Part shown: positions 34,082 to 42,260 of the stretch, in pieces
How the letters are laid out: each line of letters opens with the position of its first letter
Numbering within the stretch: position 1 is the first letter of the stretch
Source of the DNA: Usitatibacter rugosus
Lineage (GTDB): Bacteria; Pseudomonadota; Gammaproteobacteria; Burkholderiales; Usitatibacteraceae
NCBI RefSeq assembly: GCF_013003965.1
Contig: NZ_CP053069.1
Coordinates: 2,821,419-2,885,418, forward strand
Direction of reading: 5' to 3'
Length of the DNA stretch: 64,000 nt
The notes under the pieces: model-generated
What the model saw: only the letters and a program-made list of their open reading frames with translations
Database searches by the model: none
What the model was told of the DNA's origin: nothing
Program-made: the position numbers and the translations under genes

Positions 34082-34103
34082 AAAGCCGCCCGAAGGCGGC
34101 TTT
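34082..34103 (-). terminator. hairpin in left arm, terminator for the minus-strand VWA operon
   Basis: AAAGCCGCC-CGAA-GGCGGCTTT. Read on the minus strand the loop is TTCG and the stem is followed by TTTCTTCT, a terminator-like U-rich tail. It is distal for the minus-strand gene, so that transcript would cross both inner repeat arms first. Confidence 0.7.
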
Positions 34104-34248
34104 GGTCAATGCGGAACCGCAGATGGCCGCCGATAACCCCTGTTTGTGTGTCATGTCGACGAGACAACGATGGATGAGCCACCGCTCGGCGACGCTGCGA
34201 ACTCACAAGGGTTTTATCGGCGGCCATCTGCGGTTCCATGCCTCACCT

Positions 34249-34270
34249 AAAGGCGCCTGCGGGCGCCTTT
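34249..34270 (+). terminator. hairpin in right arm, terminator for the plus-strand MBL gene
   Basis: AAAGGCGCC-TGCG-GGCGCCTTT followed on the plus strand by CTTCTGG, giving a U-rich TTTCTTCT tail. Its stem sequence differs from that of the left hairpin while keeping pairing, so the two hairpins look like compensated versions of the same structure. Confidence 0.7.
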
Positions 34271-34317
34271 CTTCTGGCCTCTAAGGGGTACATCTGCGGG
34301 TACAGCGCAGCGAGAAG

Positions 34318-35490
34318 CTACGCCAGCGACTTCATCGCCTTCTCGAGCCCCGCCACGGTGACGGGGAACATCCGCCCGTCCATGATCCGCTGCACGTTCT
34401 GGGTGGAGGTGGTCCAGCCCCAGTGGCGCTCGTCGACGGGATTCAGCCACGCGGCATGCGGCCAGGTGCGCAGCAGCCGCTCCAGCCACAGGCGCCCCGG
34501 CTCGTCGTTCCAGTGCTCGACGCTGCCGCCCTTCTGCTCCAGCTCGTAGGGACTCATGGCGGCATCGCCCACGATGATCAGCTTGTAGTCGTGCCCGTAC
34601 TTGCGCATCACCTCGACCGTGTTGATGCGGTTCTGGCGGCGGCGGTTGTCCTTCCACACCGTCTCGTAGACGCAGTTGTGGAAATAGAACTGCTCGAGGT
34701 TCTTGAACTCACTCTTCGCGGCGGAGAAGAGCTCCTCCACCATCAGCACGTGGTCGTCCATCGAACCGCCGACATCGAGGAACAGCAGCACCTTCACCGC
34801 GTTGTGCAGCTTGGGCACCATCTTGATGTCGAGCCAGCCGGCGTTGCGCGCGGTGGAGCGGATGGTGTCGGGAAGATCCAGCACCTCGGGCGCGCCGTCG
34901 CGCGCAAAGCGACGGAGGCGGCGGAGCGCCATCTTCGCGTTCCTCACGCCGAGCTCGCGGTCGCTGTCGTAGTCCTTGAACTCGCGGCGGTCCCACACCT
35001 TCACCGCGCTGCGGTTGCGCCCGCCCTCCTGGCCGATGCGCACGCCTTCGGGATTGAAACCGTAGGCGCCGAAGGGTGAGGTGCCGGCGGTGCCGATCCA
35101 CTTCGAGCCGCCCTGGTGGCGCGCCTTCTGTTCCTCGAGACGCTGCTTCAGCGTCTCCATGATCTTTTCCCAGCCGCCCAGCGATTCGATCTTCGCCTTC
35201 TCCTCGTCGGTGAGCCAGCGCTCGGCGATCTTCTTCAGCCACTCCGCGGGGATGTCCTTCAGCAGCGCGTCGGGAATGGCCTGCACGCCCTTGAAGTAGG
35301 ACGCGAAGGCGAGGTCGAACCTGTCGAAGTACGCCTCGTCCTTCACCATGCACGTGCGCGCGAGGACGTAGAAGTCGTCCACGCTGCCGTACACCACGCC
35401 TTTGTCGAGGCATTCCAGCAGCGTGAGGTGCTCCTTCACGCTGACGGGAATGCCCGCCTCGCGGACGGCGAAGAAGAAATCGAAGAGCAC
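34318..35490 (-). CDS. VWA-domain protein (CoxE-like) of a MoxR system
   Basis: A 390-residue cytoplasmic protein starting with GTG (MLFDFFFAVREAGIPVSVKEHL). The C-terminal half carries a von Willebrand A fold with the metal-site start LLFLDVGGSMDDH, where the canonical DxSxS is DxGGS, and later LIIVGDAAMSPYELEQKGG. The N-terminal half is helical and charged. With the MoxR ATPase two genes upstream it matches MoxR-VWA chaperone pairs that help assemble or activate protein complexes; the target is unknown. The start overlaps the SRPBCC stop by one base. Confidence 0.85.
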   Translation of the reverse strand: MLFDFFFAVREAGIPVSVKEHLTLLECLDKGVVYGSVDDFYVLARTCMVKDEAYFDRFDLAFASYFKGVQAIPDALLKDIPAEWLKKIAERWLTDEEKAKIESLGGWEKIMETLKQRLEEQKARHQGGSKWIGTAGTSPFGAYGFNPEGVRIGQEGGRNRSAVKVWDRREFKDYDSDRELGVRNAKMALRRLRRFARDGAPEVLDLPDTIRSTARNAGWLDIKMVPKLHNAVKVLLFLDVGGSMDDHVLMVEELFSAAKSEFKNLEQFYFHNCVYETVWKDNRRRQNRINTVEVMRKYGHDYKLIIVGDAAMSPYELEQKGGSVEHWNDEPGRLWLERLLRTWPHAAWLNPVDERHWGWTTSTQNVQRIMDGRMFPVTVAGLEKAMKSLA

Positions 35491-35930
35491 TACTGCGGTC
35501 GGGCGGCGGCGAGCCAGGCGTTCAAGCGCTCCAGGCCCGCATCCCAATAGGCCTTCTGCGCGGCCACGGCCTCGGCGCCGGAGAGCTTCGAGTGCTCGAC
35601 CTCCACCGCGCTCGAATTGGGGCCGTCGGCCTTGAAGCTCACCTCCACGCGCGAGTTGCCGAGCGTCCAGGTGACGGTCATCGACTTGCCGTCGGTCGAG
35701 CGCTCCACTTGCATCGGCGCCCCGGGCAGCCAGATCTCCCTCAGCCGCGGGTCGTGGAACGCGGTGTACACGCGCTCGAGGTTGGCCTGGAAGGCGCGCG
35801 TCACGGACGCCGAGCGCTTCACCGGAGCGCGCTTCGACGCGGAACGCTTCACCGCCGTGCCCTTCACCAGCGGGCGCTTCAGCGCCGTGCGCTTCGCGAC
35901 CGCCTTGCGAGTGGACTTGCCCGTTGCCAT
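35490..35930 (-). CDS. SRPBCC-domain protein with Lys/Arg/Ala/Ser-rich N-terminal tail
   Basis: A 146-residue protein. Residues 1-43 form a highly basic, low-complexity tail with repeats of the kind VKRSASKRAPVKRSAS, resembling histone H1-like bacterial tails. Residues about 45-146 form a Bet v1/AHSA1-type (SRPBCC) domain: FQANLERVYTAFHDPRLREIWL, MTVTWTLGNSRVEVSFKA and a C-terminal helix with WDAGLERLNAWLA. It sits between MoxR and VWA genes with near-zero spacing. The tail may bind nucleic acid; the SRPBCC ligand is unknown. Confidence 0.82.
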   Translation of the reverse strand: MATGKSTRKAVAKRTALKRPLVKGTAVKRSASKRAPVKRSASVTRAFQANLERVYTAFHDPRLREIWLPGAPMQVERSTDGKSMTVTWTLGNSRVEVSFKADGPNSSAVEVEHSKLSGAEAVAAQKAYWDAGLERLNAWLAAARPQ

Positions 35931-35949
35931 GCGCGCCTCCTTGACGGTG

Positions 35950-36795
35950 TTATGAGCGTCCGCGCCGCTGCAGGAACAGCAGCTGCTCGAACAGGTGGAC
36001 GTCCTGCTCGTTCTTCACCAGGGCTCCGTAGAGCGGCGGGATCGCGGCCTGGTGGCCCTCGCTCCGCAACGCCTCGGGCGGGATGTCTTCGGCCAGCAGG
36101 AGCTTCAGCCAGTCCAGCAGCTCCGAAGTGGACGGCTTCTTCTTCAGGCCCGGCATCTCGCGGATCTCGAAGAAGACTTCCATCGCGGCCTGCAGCAGGC
36201 GCTTCTTGATCCCCGGGAAGTGCACGTCGACGATGGCTTCCATCGTCTCCTTGTCGGGGAAGCGGATGTAGTGGAAGAAGCAGCGGCGCAGGAACGCATC
36301 CGGAAGCTCCTTCTCGTTGTTCGACGTGATGAGGATGATCGGGCGATGGAGTGCCTTCACCGTCTGGCGCGTCTCGTAGACGTGGAACTCCATGCGGTCC
36401 AGCTCGCGCAGCAGGTCGTTGGGGAACTCGATGTCGGCCTTGTCGATCTCGTCGATCAGCACCACCGCCTGTTCCGGCGACTCGAAGGCCTGCCACAGCA
36501 CGCCCTTCAGGATGTAGTTCGCGATGTCGGCCACGCGGCCGTCGCCGAGCTGCGAATCGCGCAGGCGCGAGACGGCGTCGTATTCGTAAAGGCCCTGCTG
36601 CGCCTTCGTCGTGGACTTGATGTGCCACTGGTAGAGCGGCTTGCCGAGGGCTCTGGCCACTTCCTCGGCGAGCATGGTCTTGCCCGTGCCCGGCTCGCCC
36701 TTGATCAGCAGCGGGCGCTGCAGCGTGATGGCCGCGTTGACGGCGATCTTGAGATCGTCGTCGGCGACGTAGGTGTCGGTGCCCTGGAATTTCAT
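35950..36795 (-). CDS. MoxR-family AAA+ ATPase
   Basis: A 281-residue cytoplasmic AAA+ protein. Walker A is GEPGTGKT, Walker B VVLIDEIDKAD, sensor 1 ILITSNNEKELPD, and the arginine region AFLRRCFFHYIRFPD; the C-terminal lid follows. Members act as chaperone-like ATPases with VWA-domain partners, here the gene at 34318-35490. It is the first gene of the minus-strand operon, divergent from the DUF4139 gene (64-bp gap). Length and motifs are complete. Confidence 0.93.
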   Translation of the reverse strand: MKFQGTDTYVADDDLKIAVNAAITLQRPLLIKGEPGTGKTMLAEEVARALGKPLYQWHIKSTTKAQQGLYEYDAVSRLRDSQLGDGRVADIANYILKGVLWQAFESPEQAVVLIDEIDKADIEFPNDLLRELDRMEFHVYETRQTVKALHRPIILITSNNEKELPDAFLRRCFFHYIRFPDKETMEAIVDVHFPGIKKRLLQAAMEVFFEIREMPGLKKKPSTSELLDWLKLLLAEDIPPEALRSEGHQAAIPPLYGALVKNEQDVHLFEQLLFLQRRGRS

Positions 36796-36859
36796 TCCCG
36801 GATTCTAACCCCCCGCGGAACCTCGGACGTTAGTATCCGGACCAACCCCCGGAGCCCCC

Positions 36860-38365
36860 ATGAAAACGACCCTGCTTCCCCTTGCCGCCGCCCTCGCCAC
36901 CGCCCTGGCACTTCCCGTCCAGGCCGAAAGCGCCATCACCATCTACTCCAGCGCGCGCCCCGGCACGCTCGACCCGCAGGTCTTCAAGTCGGGCGGCGAA
37001 GGCGTGGCCGTTCCGGGCTACGCCCTGGTGCGGGAGGAGCGCGATTTCGCGCTCAAGTCCGGCCGCACCGTGATCCGCATCACCGACGTGCCCGCGCTCA
37101 TCGACCCGACCACGGTGTCGTTCGCCTCGCTCACCGATCCCAAGGGCACGAGCGTCGTGGAACAGAGCTTCGAGTTCGACCTCACCAGCACGCAGAAGCT
37201 CCTGTCGCGCTTCATCGACCGCGAGATCACCGTCGAGCAGTCGCGCGGCAACTCCGTCGAGACGATCACCGGCACCCTCATCGGTACGCAAGGCGGGCTC
37301 ACGCTGCGCAATCCCGACGGAAGCCTGCGCGTCCTGCCAAGCTACGCCGGCGTGAAGCTCCCCAGCCTTCCCGGCGGGCTCATCAGCAAGCCCACGCTCG
37401 TGTGGGACATCGCCGCGACCACGGCGGGCACCCACAAGGCGCGCTACAGCTACCAGACCGGCGGCGTCACCTGGTGGGCCGACTACAACCTCACCTACAC
37501 CGAGCCCGCGCCGGAGCAGTGCAAGGTCAACGTCGGCGCCTGGGTCACGATCGTGAACCAGTCGGGCGCCTCGTTCACGGATGCGAAACTGAAGCTGATC
37601 GCCGGCGACGTGCAGAAGATCCAGCCGCAGCCCCAGAGCCTGTCGTATGCCGCGCCGGCCGCGGTGCGCTCCGAGGTGATGCGCAAGGACGCGGGGTTCA
37701 CCGAGAAGGCGTTCTTCGAATACCACCTCTATACGCTCGGCCGCCCGGCTTCGCTCGCGCAGAACTCGATGAAGCAGATCGAGCTCTTCCCGCTCGCCGC
37801 GTCCGTGGGCTGCGAGAAGAAGCTCGTGTACTTCGGCCAGGGCTACGCGTATCCGTACGGCGGCGGGCCGGCCCTCGACCGCAACTACGGCCAGACGGGC
37901 AACAAGAAGGTCGATGTCTACCTGCGGGTGAAGAACGCGAAGGCCAACGGCCTGGGCGTGCCCCTGCCCGCCGGCAAGGTGCGCGTCTCCAAGATGGACG
38001 AAGCCGACAAGAGCCTCGAGTTCATCGGCGAGGACGTGATCGACCACACGGCGCGGGATGAAACGGTGCAGGTGAAGCTCGGCAGCGCCTTCGACGTCGT
38101 GGGCGAGAGGAAGCAGATGGACTTCCGCATCGACACCAGCGCCAAGTGGATCGAGGAGGACATCGAGGTCCGCGTGAGGAACCAGAAGCCCGACGAGACC
38201 GTCACCGTGCTCGTGCGGGAGAACCTCTACCGCTGGAGCCAGTGGAGCATCACCAAGAAGACCACCGAGTTCACGAAGGACGATTCGCGCACGGTGCACT
38301 TCCCGGTGCGCATCGCCCCGAAGGGAGAGGCGGTGGTGCGCTACACGGTGCGCTACACCTGGTGA
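36860..38365 (+). CDS. DUF4139 domain-containing exported protein
   Basis: A 501-residue protein with a signal peptide (about 1-22, LPVQA cleavage) and a DUF4139 body. Visible family features are FALKSGRTVIRITDVPALIDPTTVSF near the N terminus, the long beta-rich YSYQTGGVTWWADYNLTY segment, and the C-terminal GEAVVRYTVRYTW. Members are periplasmic or surface beta-rich proteins of unknown activity. It begins a plus-strand run: the stop overlaps the following 65-residue gene as GTGA. The ribosome site is GGAGCCCCC-like and weak. Confidence 0.85.
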   Translation: MKTTLLPLAAALATALALPVQAESAITIYSSARPGTLDPQVFKSGGEGVAVPGYALVREERDFALKSGRTVIRITDVPALIDPTTVSFASLTDPKGTSVVEQSFEFDLTSTQKLLSRFIDREITVEQSRGNSVETITGTLIGTQGGLTLRNPDGSLRVLPSYAGVKLPSLPGGLISKPTLVWDIAATTAGTHKARYSYQTGGVTWWADYNLTYTEPAPEQCKVNVGAWVTIVNQSGASFTDAKLKLIAGDVQKIQPQPQSLSYAAPAAVRSEVMRKDAGFTEKAFFEYHLYTLGRPASLAQNSMKQIELFPLAASVGCEKKLVYFGQGYAYPYGGGPALDRNYGQTGNKKVDVYLRVKNAKANGLGVPLPAGKVRVSKMDEADKSLEFIGEDVIDHTARDETVQVKLGSAFDVVGERKQMDFRIDTSAKWIEEDIEVRVRNQKPDETVTVLVRENLYRWSQWSITKKTTEFTKDDSRTVHFPVRIAPKGEAVVRYTVRYTW

Positions 38366-38559
38366 GCGGCGGGCCGGAGATCGAAGACGACCCGCGGCCC
38401 GAGCCGCCGCGGGAGCCGCCCCTGGAGGAATGCTGCGGGTCGGGGTGCGATCCCTGCGTCTTCGACCGCTACGACGACGCGCTGGTCCGCTACCGCGCCG
38501 CGCTGGAAGCGTGGAATATTCGTCACCCCGGCGAAACCGCCGGCGGGCAGAATACGTAG
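38362..38559 (+). CDS. small Oxidored-like domain protein
   Basis: A 65-residue protein with GTG start overlapping the DUF4139 stop. The core CCGSGCDPCVFDRYDDAL matches the oxidoreductase-like N-terminal domain (Oxidored-like, PF09791), a short Cys-rich motif widespread in proteobacteria with unknown biochemical role. The N terminus is acidic and Pro-rich. Four cysteines in CCxxxCxxC could bind metal. The next gene starts two bases later. Confidence 0.8.
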   Translation: MSGGPEIEDDPRPEPPREPPLEECCGSGCDPCVFDRYDDALVRYRAALEAWNIRHPGETAGGQNT

Positions 38560-38560
38560 C

Positions 38561-39424
38561 ATGACGATGCCGACCCGCCGTGCTTTCGCCCTCCTCCTCG
38601 CAGTCCTTGCCGCCGGCCTCGCCGGATGCTCGGCACTTTCCGCCCTCAATGCCCTCACGCCGGTCTCCGACCTCGAGATCCGCCGCGACATCGCCTACGG
38701 CGACGGCCCGCGCGGCAAGCTCGACGCCTACCGCCGCCGCGACACGCCGCCCAACGCGCCGGTCATCGTGTTCTTCTACGGCGGCTCGTGGGACTCGGGC
38801 GAGCGATCGAGCTACCTCTTCGCGGCCGAGGCGCTCTCCTCGCGCGGCTTCGTGGTCGTCGTGCCGGACTACCGCGTGTACCCGGCGGTCACCTTCCCCG
38901 GATTCCTCGACGACGCGGCCGCCTCGGTCGCATGGACCCGGGCCCATGCCCGCGAGCTCGGGGGCAATCCCGACAAGCTGTTCCTGATGGGCCATTCGGC
39001 CGGAGCGCACCTGGCCGCGATGATCGCGCTGGATCCGCAGTACCTGGCGCGCGTGGGCCTCACGCCGAAAGCCGTCTCGGGCTTCATCGGGCTCGCGGGG
39101 CCTTACGACTTCCTGCCGCTGAAGAGCCCCACGCTGAAGACCATCTTCGCGCCCGAGGAAACCATCGCCCGCACCCAGCCGATCACCTTCGCGAGCGCGA
39201 GCGCTCCGCCCGCCCTGCTCATCACGGGCGATGAAGACACGACGGTCTCGCCGGGGAACACCACGCGCCTGGCGCAGCGGCTGCGCGAGAAAGGCGCCTC
39301 GGTGACGGAAGTGCACTATCCGACCGAGAACCACTACACGATCGTCGGACGCCTCGCCGCGCCGTTCCGCAGCGGCGAGCCCCTGCTGGACGAAGTCGAC
39401 CGCTTCGTGCGCGCTCCGCGCTAG
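38561..39424 (+). CDS. alpha/beta-hydrolase lipoprotein (esterase/lipase-like)
   Basis: A 287-residue protein with a lipoprotein signal (LAAGLAGC lipobox, Cys at about 25) and a BD-FAE/HSL-like esterase fold: FFYGGSWDSG as the oxyanion loop, nucleophile Ser in GHSAGAH, Asp in GDEDTTVSPG and His in ENHYTIVG. Catalytic triad complete. Substrate is likely an acyl ester; the cell location is the envelope. It is translated straight after the Oxidored-like gene. Kynurenine formamidase-like proteins are relatives, but export argues against that role. Confidence 0.85.
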   Translation: MTMPTRRAFALLLAVLAAGLAGCSALSALNALTPVSDLEIRRDIAYGDGPRGKLDAYRRRDTPPNAPVIVFFYGGSWDSGERSSYLFAAEALSSRGFVVVVPDYRVYPAVTFPGFLDDAAASVAWTRAHARELGGNPDKLFLMGHSAGAHLAAMIALDPQYLARVGLTPKAVSGFIGLAGPYDFLPLKSPTLKTIFAPEETIARTQPITFASASAPPALLITGDEDTTVSPGNTTRLAQRLREKGASVTEVHYPTENHYTIVGRLAAPFRSGEPLLDEVDRFVRAPR

Positions 39425-40008
39425 CCGCGCGGCCTGTCCAGCTGCCAGCGCAGGTGCGTGCGCACCACCGGCCATTCCTCGCGCGTGATGCTGTAGACGC
39501 AGGTGTCGCGCAGCGTTCCGTCGGCCATGCGCTGGTGGCTGCGGAGGATCCCGTCCAGCTGCGCGCCCAGCCGCTCGATGCCCTTGCGGCTCTGTTCGTT
39601 GAAGCGGTGCGTACGGAACTCCACCGCGATGCACTCCACCTTCTCGAACGCGTGCGTGAGCAGCAGGAGCTTGCACTCGGTATTGAGGGCGCTCCGCTGC
39701 ACGCGCTTCGCATACCACGTGCTGCCGATCTCCACGCGCTTGTGCACGGCGTCCACGTTCATGTAGGTCGTCATCCCGACCGGGATGCCCTGCGCATCGA
39801 GCACGGCGAAGGGCAGCATCCTGCCGTCGCGCTGGAGCCCGAGTCGGCGCTCGATCTCGGCGGCCATGCCCTCGGGCTTGGGGATCGCGGTGTACCAGAG
39901 GCGCCAGAGCTCGCCGTCGCGCACCGCCTCGGCGAGCGCGACGGCGTGCGAGGCCTCCAGCGGAACCAGCCGGGCGTGCGTCCCGGCCAGCGTGACCGGC
40001 GAGAGCAT
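39421..40008 (-). CDS. GNAT-family N-acetyltransferase
   Basis: A 195-residue protein of the RimJ/RimL-like GNAT type: LVPLEASHAVALAEAV at the start, MTTYMNVDAVHKRVEIGSTWYAKRVQRS, then the acetyl-CoA region with NTECKLLLLTHAFEKV and AVEFRTHRFNEQSRKGIERLGA. The start codon overlaps the sodC stop by one base (TGATG), so the two are an operon. The 3' end overlaps the convergent esterase stop by four bases. Substrate unknown. Confidence 0.88.
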   Translation of the reverse strand: MLSPVTLAGTHARLVPLEASHAVALAEAVRDGELWRLWYTAIPKPEGMAAEIERRLGLQRDGRMLPFAVLDAQGIPVGMTTYMNVDAVHKRVEIGSTWYAKRVQRSALNTECKLLLLTHAFEKVECIAVEFRTHRFNEQSRKGIERLGAQLDGILRSHQRMADGTLRDTCVYSITREEWPVVRTHLRWQLDRPRG

Positions 40009-40547
40009 CAGGACTTCTGGATCACCGCGCAGGCGATGCGCGGCCCGGCATTGCCCGTGGGCTGGGTCGTGTAGTCGTCCGGGTTGGCGTGGACGATGAG
40101 GCCCTTGCCGACCACGTCCGTGGGCTGGCCGCTGTCGACGCCGATTGCCTTCGTCTCGAACTTGAGCGAGGCCTTGCCCTGCGCGTCGGCGATCAGGCTC
40201 GGCAGGTCGCCGGCATGGTGCGCGGCGGCATCGTGGGCCGCGTGGGGCGAGCCGGTGGGATTGAAGTGTCCTCCGGTGCTCATGCCGTCGCCCGAGCTGC
40301 AGTCCCCCTTCTCGTGCACGTGGAAGCCATGCGTCGCGTTGGGCTTCAGCCCCGAGACGTTCGCCGTGACCCACGTCGTATCGCCGCGCTGGGTGAACGT
40401 CACCGTGCCCGAGGTCTCGTTGCCCTTGGTGGGCTCGAGCTTCGCGGTGGCCAGGCGGCCCGGAATGTAGGGGGACTCGTAGTTCGTGTGCGAGGCACAA
40501 CCGGCCGCGGCGAGGGCGGTGGCGAGCGTGAGGGCGAGGCGGATCAT
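40008..40547 (-). CDS. sodC: superoxide dismutase [Cu-Zn], lipoprotein
   Basis: Dismutates superoxide in the periplasm. The 179-residue protein has a lipobox (ALAAAGC, Cys at about 17), so it is probably membrane-tethered. Metal ligands are visible: GFHVHEKGDC (two Cu His and the disulfide Cys), GGHFNP, a His/Asp zinc loop near HHAGDLPSL, and the C-terminal GLIVHANPDDY with NAGPRIACAV. All are conserved. It is cotranscribed with the GNAT gene and separated from the formate dehydrogenase operon by a terminator. Confidence 0.95.
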   Translation of the reverse strand: MIRLALTLATALAAAGCASHTNYESPYIPGRLATAKLEPTKGNETSGTVTFTQRGDTTWVTANVSGLKPNATHGFHVHEKGDCSSGDGMSTGGHFNPTGSPHAAHDAAAHHAGDLPSLIADAQGKASLKFETKAIGVDSGQPTDVVGKGLIVHANPDDYTTQPTGNAGPRIACAVIQKS

Positions 40548-40594
40548 GGCGTCACTCTTTCCGGGTATGGGGGGACTTGATCGATGATACGCGC

Positions 40595-40626
40595 CAAGAG
40601 AAAGGGCCGGATTCGACCCGGCCCTC
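40595..40626 (-). terminator. terminator at the end of the formate dehydrogenase operon
   Basis: Minus-strand stem GGGCCGG/CCGGCCC (40618-40624 with 40604-40610) around a 7-nt loop, followed by TTTCTCTT. It lies 23 bp after the stop of the Pro/Ala/Lys-rich gene and just upstream of sodC, splitting the two units. Confidence 0.82.
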
Positions 40627-40648
40627 TCGTCGGCGGGATGTCGAAGGC

Positions 40649-41098
40649 CTACTTCTTCTTGGCGTCCGTGGGCGTGTCGTTGCCCTTGGGTGGCGTGTTG
40701 CCGGAGGGGGTCATCGCGCCCTTCTCGTGGCCCTTGGCGGACGCAGCGCCGGCCGCACCTGCTGCGGGTGCACCCGATCCACCGGGCGTCGGCGCGGCCT
40801 TGCCACCGGCGGGCGGCGGCACGATTTGCGGCGGCGTTGCAGCGGCCACCGGCGTGGGCTTCGGAATCGGCTTCCCGGCCTTCTTCATGTTGCCCTGGAA
40901 GTTCTTGACCGCCTTTTCCTCGGCCGCGACCTGGTCGGCCTTGGCCTTCTCGGCCGCGACGGCGTCCTTGGCCTTCTTCTCCTCGGCGGCGGCCTTCTGC
41001 GCGTCGGTCGGAGGCGGGGGCGGCGGGATCTTCGCCCAGGCGGCCGAAGCCGCGAACGCGAGGGCCAGGGCGAGCGATGCCGTGTGGAATCTCGTCAT
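40649..41098 (-). CDS. secreted Pro/Ala/Lys-rich low-complexity protein of the formate dehydrogenase operon
   Basis: A 149-residue protein with a signal peptide (about 1-22, ending AWA) and no globular domain. Residues 25-35 are Pro-rich, 35-75 form a charged Ala/Lys/Glu helix, and 80-149 are Pro/Gly/Ala/Lys-rich. I recognise no family. It is the last gene of the formate dehydrogenase operon, starting 2 bp after the cytochrome b gene stop. Composition suggests a periplasmic spacer or charged tail. It lacks cysteines or histidine clusters apart from one His. Confidence 0.7.
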   Translation of the reverse strand: MTRFHTASLALALAFAASAAWAKIPPPPPPTDAQKAAAEEKKAKDAVAAEKAKADQVAAEEKAVKNFQGNMKKAGKPIPKPTPVAAATPPQIVPPPAGGKAAPTPGGSGAPAAGAAGAASAKGHEKGAMTPSGNTPPKGNDTPTDAKKK

Positions 41099-41100
41099 GG

Positions 41101-42237
41101 TCAGTCCCCCACCGCCGGCTGGGCCGCACCGGTGGCCGTGCCCGTGATCCGCTCGGGGCGCTTGCCGGCCTTCACTTCGTCGTACCAGAGCGCGTGGTGC
41201 TCCTTGGCCCACGTCTCGTCGACGAAGCCGTGGCGCATGCCCTCGTAGGCGCCTTCCATGCCGATCGTGCCCAGGTAGATGTGCGCGAACGAGGCGGAGA
41301 TGAAGAGGATCGCCGCGATCGCGTGGATCACGTTGGATTGCTGCATCACCTCGCGGCCCTGGTTCCAGTTGGGGAAGTCGAGGATGAGGCCCGTGATGCT
41401 GACGGCGAGGCCCAGGAACACGAGCCCGCCCCAGAACCACGCCTTCTCGCCGCCGTTGAAGCGGCCCGAGGGCACCTCGTCGTGCGACTTCGAGAACATG
41501 CCGCCCAGGCGCACGAGCCACTTGATGTCGCCGGCGTTGGGCCAGTTGTCCTTCACGTAGAGCAGGAACATCACCACCAGCGAGAAGATGAAGAGCGGCC
41601 CCACGAAGTTGTGCACGGTCTTGCAGGCGATGGTGACGGTCGAGAAGGCCGCGTGGCCGAGCCAGGGCATCACGATGTACTTGCCGAAGAGGATCACGAT
41701 GCCCGAGATCGCCAGCACCACGAAGCTGATCGCCATGGTCCAGTGCGACAGGCGCTCGATCGAATTGAAGCGCTCGATCAGCCTGCCGGTGCGCGGGCCC
41801 TGCAGGCGGACCTTGCCCTTGATGAGGTAGAAGACCGCGATCGCGGCCAGCACGATCACCATGAGCCACCCGCCGTACTGCGTGAGCGGGCCATTGCGGA
41901 ACTTGCGCCACTCGTGACCCGAGCCCTGGATGAGGACGTTGGTCTCGCGGCCCGGGACGGACGCGTATTGGGGCTTGCGGTCCACGCGGTCCCAGTCCTG
42001 CGGCGGATTGTTCCATCCCGGCACCGCGGTGGAGCCTGCGGCCGGCGTCGGCGCGACGGGCGCGGGCTTCGCGGCCTCGACGGCCGGCTTGGCCGCATCG
42101 GGCGCCGCGGGCGCCGGCGATGCTGCGGGCGGCGATGCCGCGGGCGCTGCAGGGGGCTGCTGGGCGCCCACGCCCAGCGGGAGGTACAGGAACGCGCCCA
42201 GCAGCAGCGCGCCCAGCTTGGCTTGGCTTGCCTTCAT
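41101..42237 (-). CDS. fdhC: formate dehydrogenase cytochrome b556 subunit (gamma)
   Basis: Membrane subunit that passes electrons from the enzyme to quinone. The 378-residue protein has a signal-like N terminus, a Pro/Ala-rich stretch (about 25-70) and membrane helices (about 125-143, 165-190, 215-240, 285-302, 325-345) with heme-ligand histidines in RLSHWTMAISF and CKTVHNFVGP and near NVIHAIAAILF. It is FdnI-like but longer at the N terminus, as usual in this betaproteobacterial type. It lies between the small lipoprotein gene and the Pro/Ala/Lys-rich gene. An upstream GTG could add two residues. Confidence 0.92.
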   Translation of the reverse strand: MKASQAKLGALLLGAFLYLPLGVGAQQPPAAPAASPPAASPAPAAPDAAKPAVEAAKPAPVAPTPAAGSTAVPGWNNPPQDWDRVDRKPQYASVPGRETNVLIQGSGHEWRKFRNGPLTQYGGWLMVIVLAAIAVFYLIKGKVRLQGPRTGRLIERFNSIERLSHWTMAISFVVLAISGIVILFGKYIVMPWLGHAAFSTVTIACKTVHNFVGPLFIFSLVVMFLLYVKDNWPNAGDIKWLVRLGGMFSKSHDEVPSGRFNGGEKAWFWGGLVFLGLAVSITGLILDFPNWNQGREVMQQSNVIHAIAAILFISASFAHIYLGTIGMEGAYEGMRHGFVDETWAKEHHALWYDEVKAGKRPERITGTATGAAQPAVGD

Positions 42238-42260
42238 GAATACGCCTCCTCGAGAGTTCG

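Larger units (their letters stand above)
34036..34316. repeat. large nested inverted repeat between convergent genes
   Basis: Fills nearly all of the 284-bp gap between the MBL gene and the VWA gene. Outer arms of 42 bp match perfectly (34044-34085 with 34267-34308) and continue with one indel to about 34036 and 34316. Inner arms of 24 bp also match perfectly (34113-34136 with 34214-34237). Between outer and inner arms each side holds its own hairpin (34082-34103 and 34249-34270). The 77-nt centre is unique. CCGCAGATG occurs twice per arm. No ORF of note or transposase lies inside. It acts at least as a two-way terminator. Confidence 0.93.

Noticed and set aside
34036-34316. Insertion sequence with terminal inverted repeats.
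   Set aside because: The space between the arms is 77 nt with no transposase and no target duplication was found.
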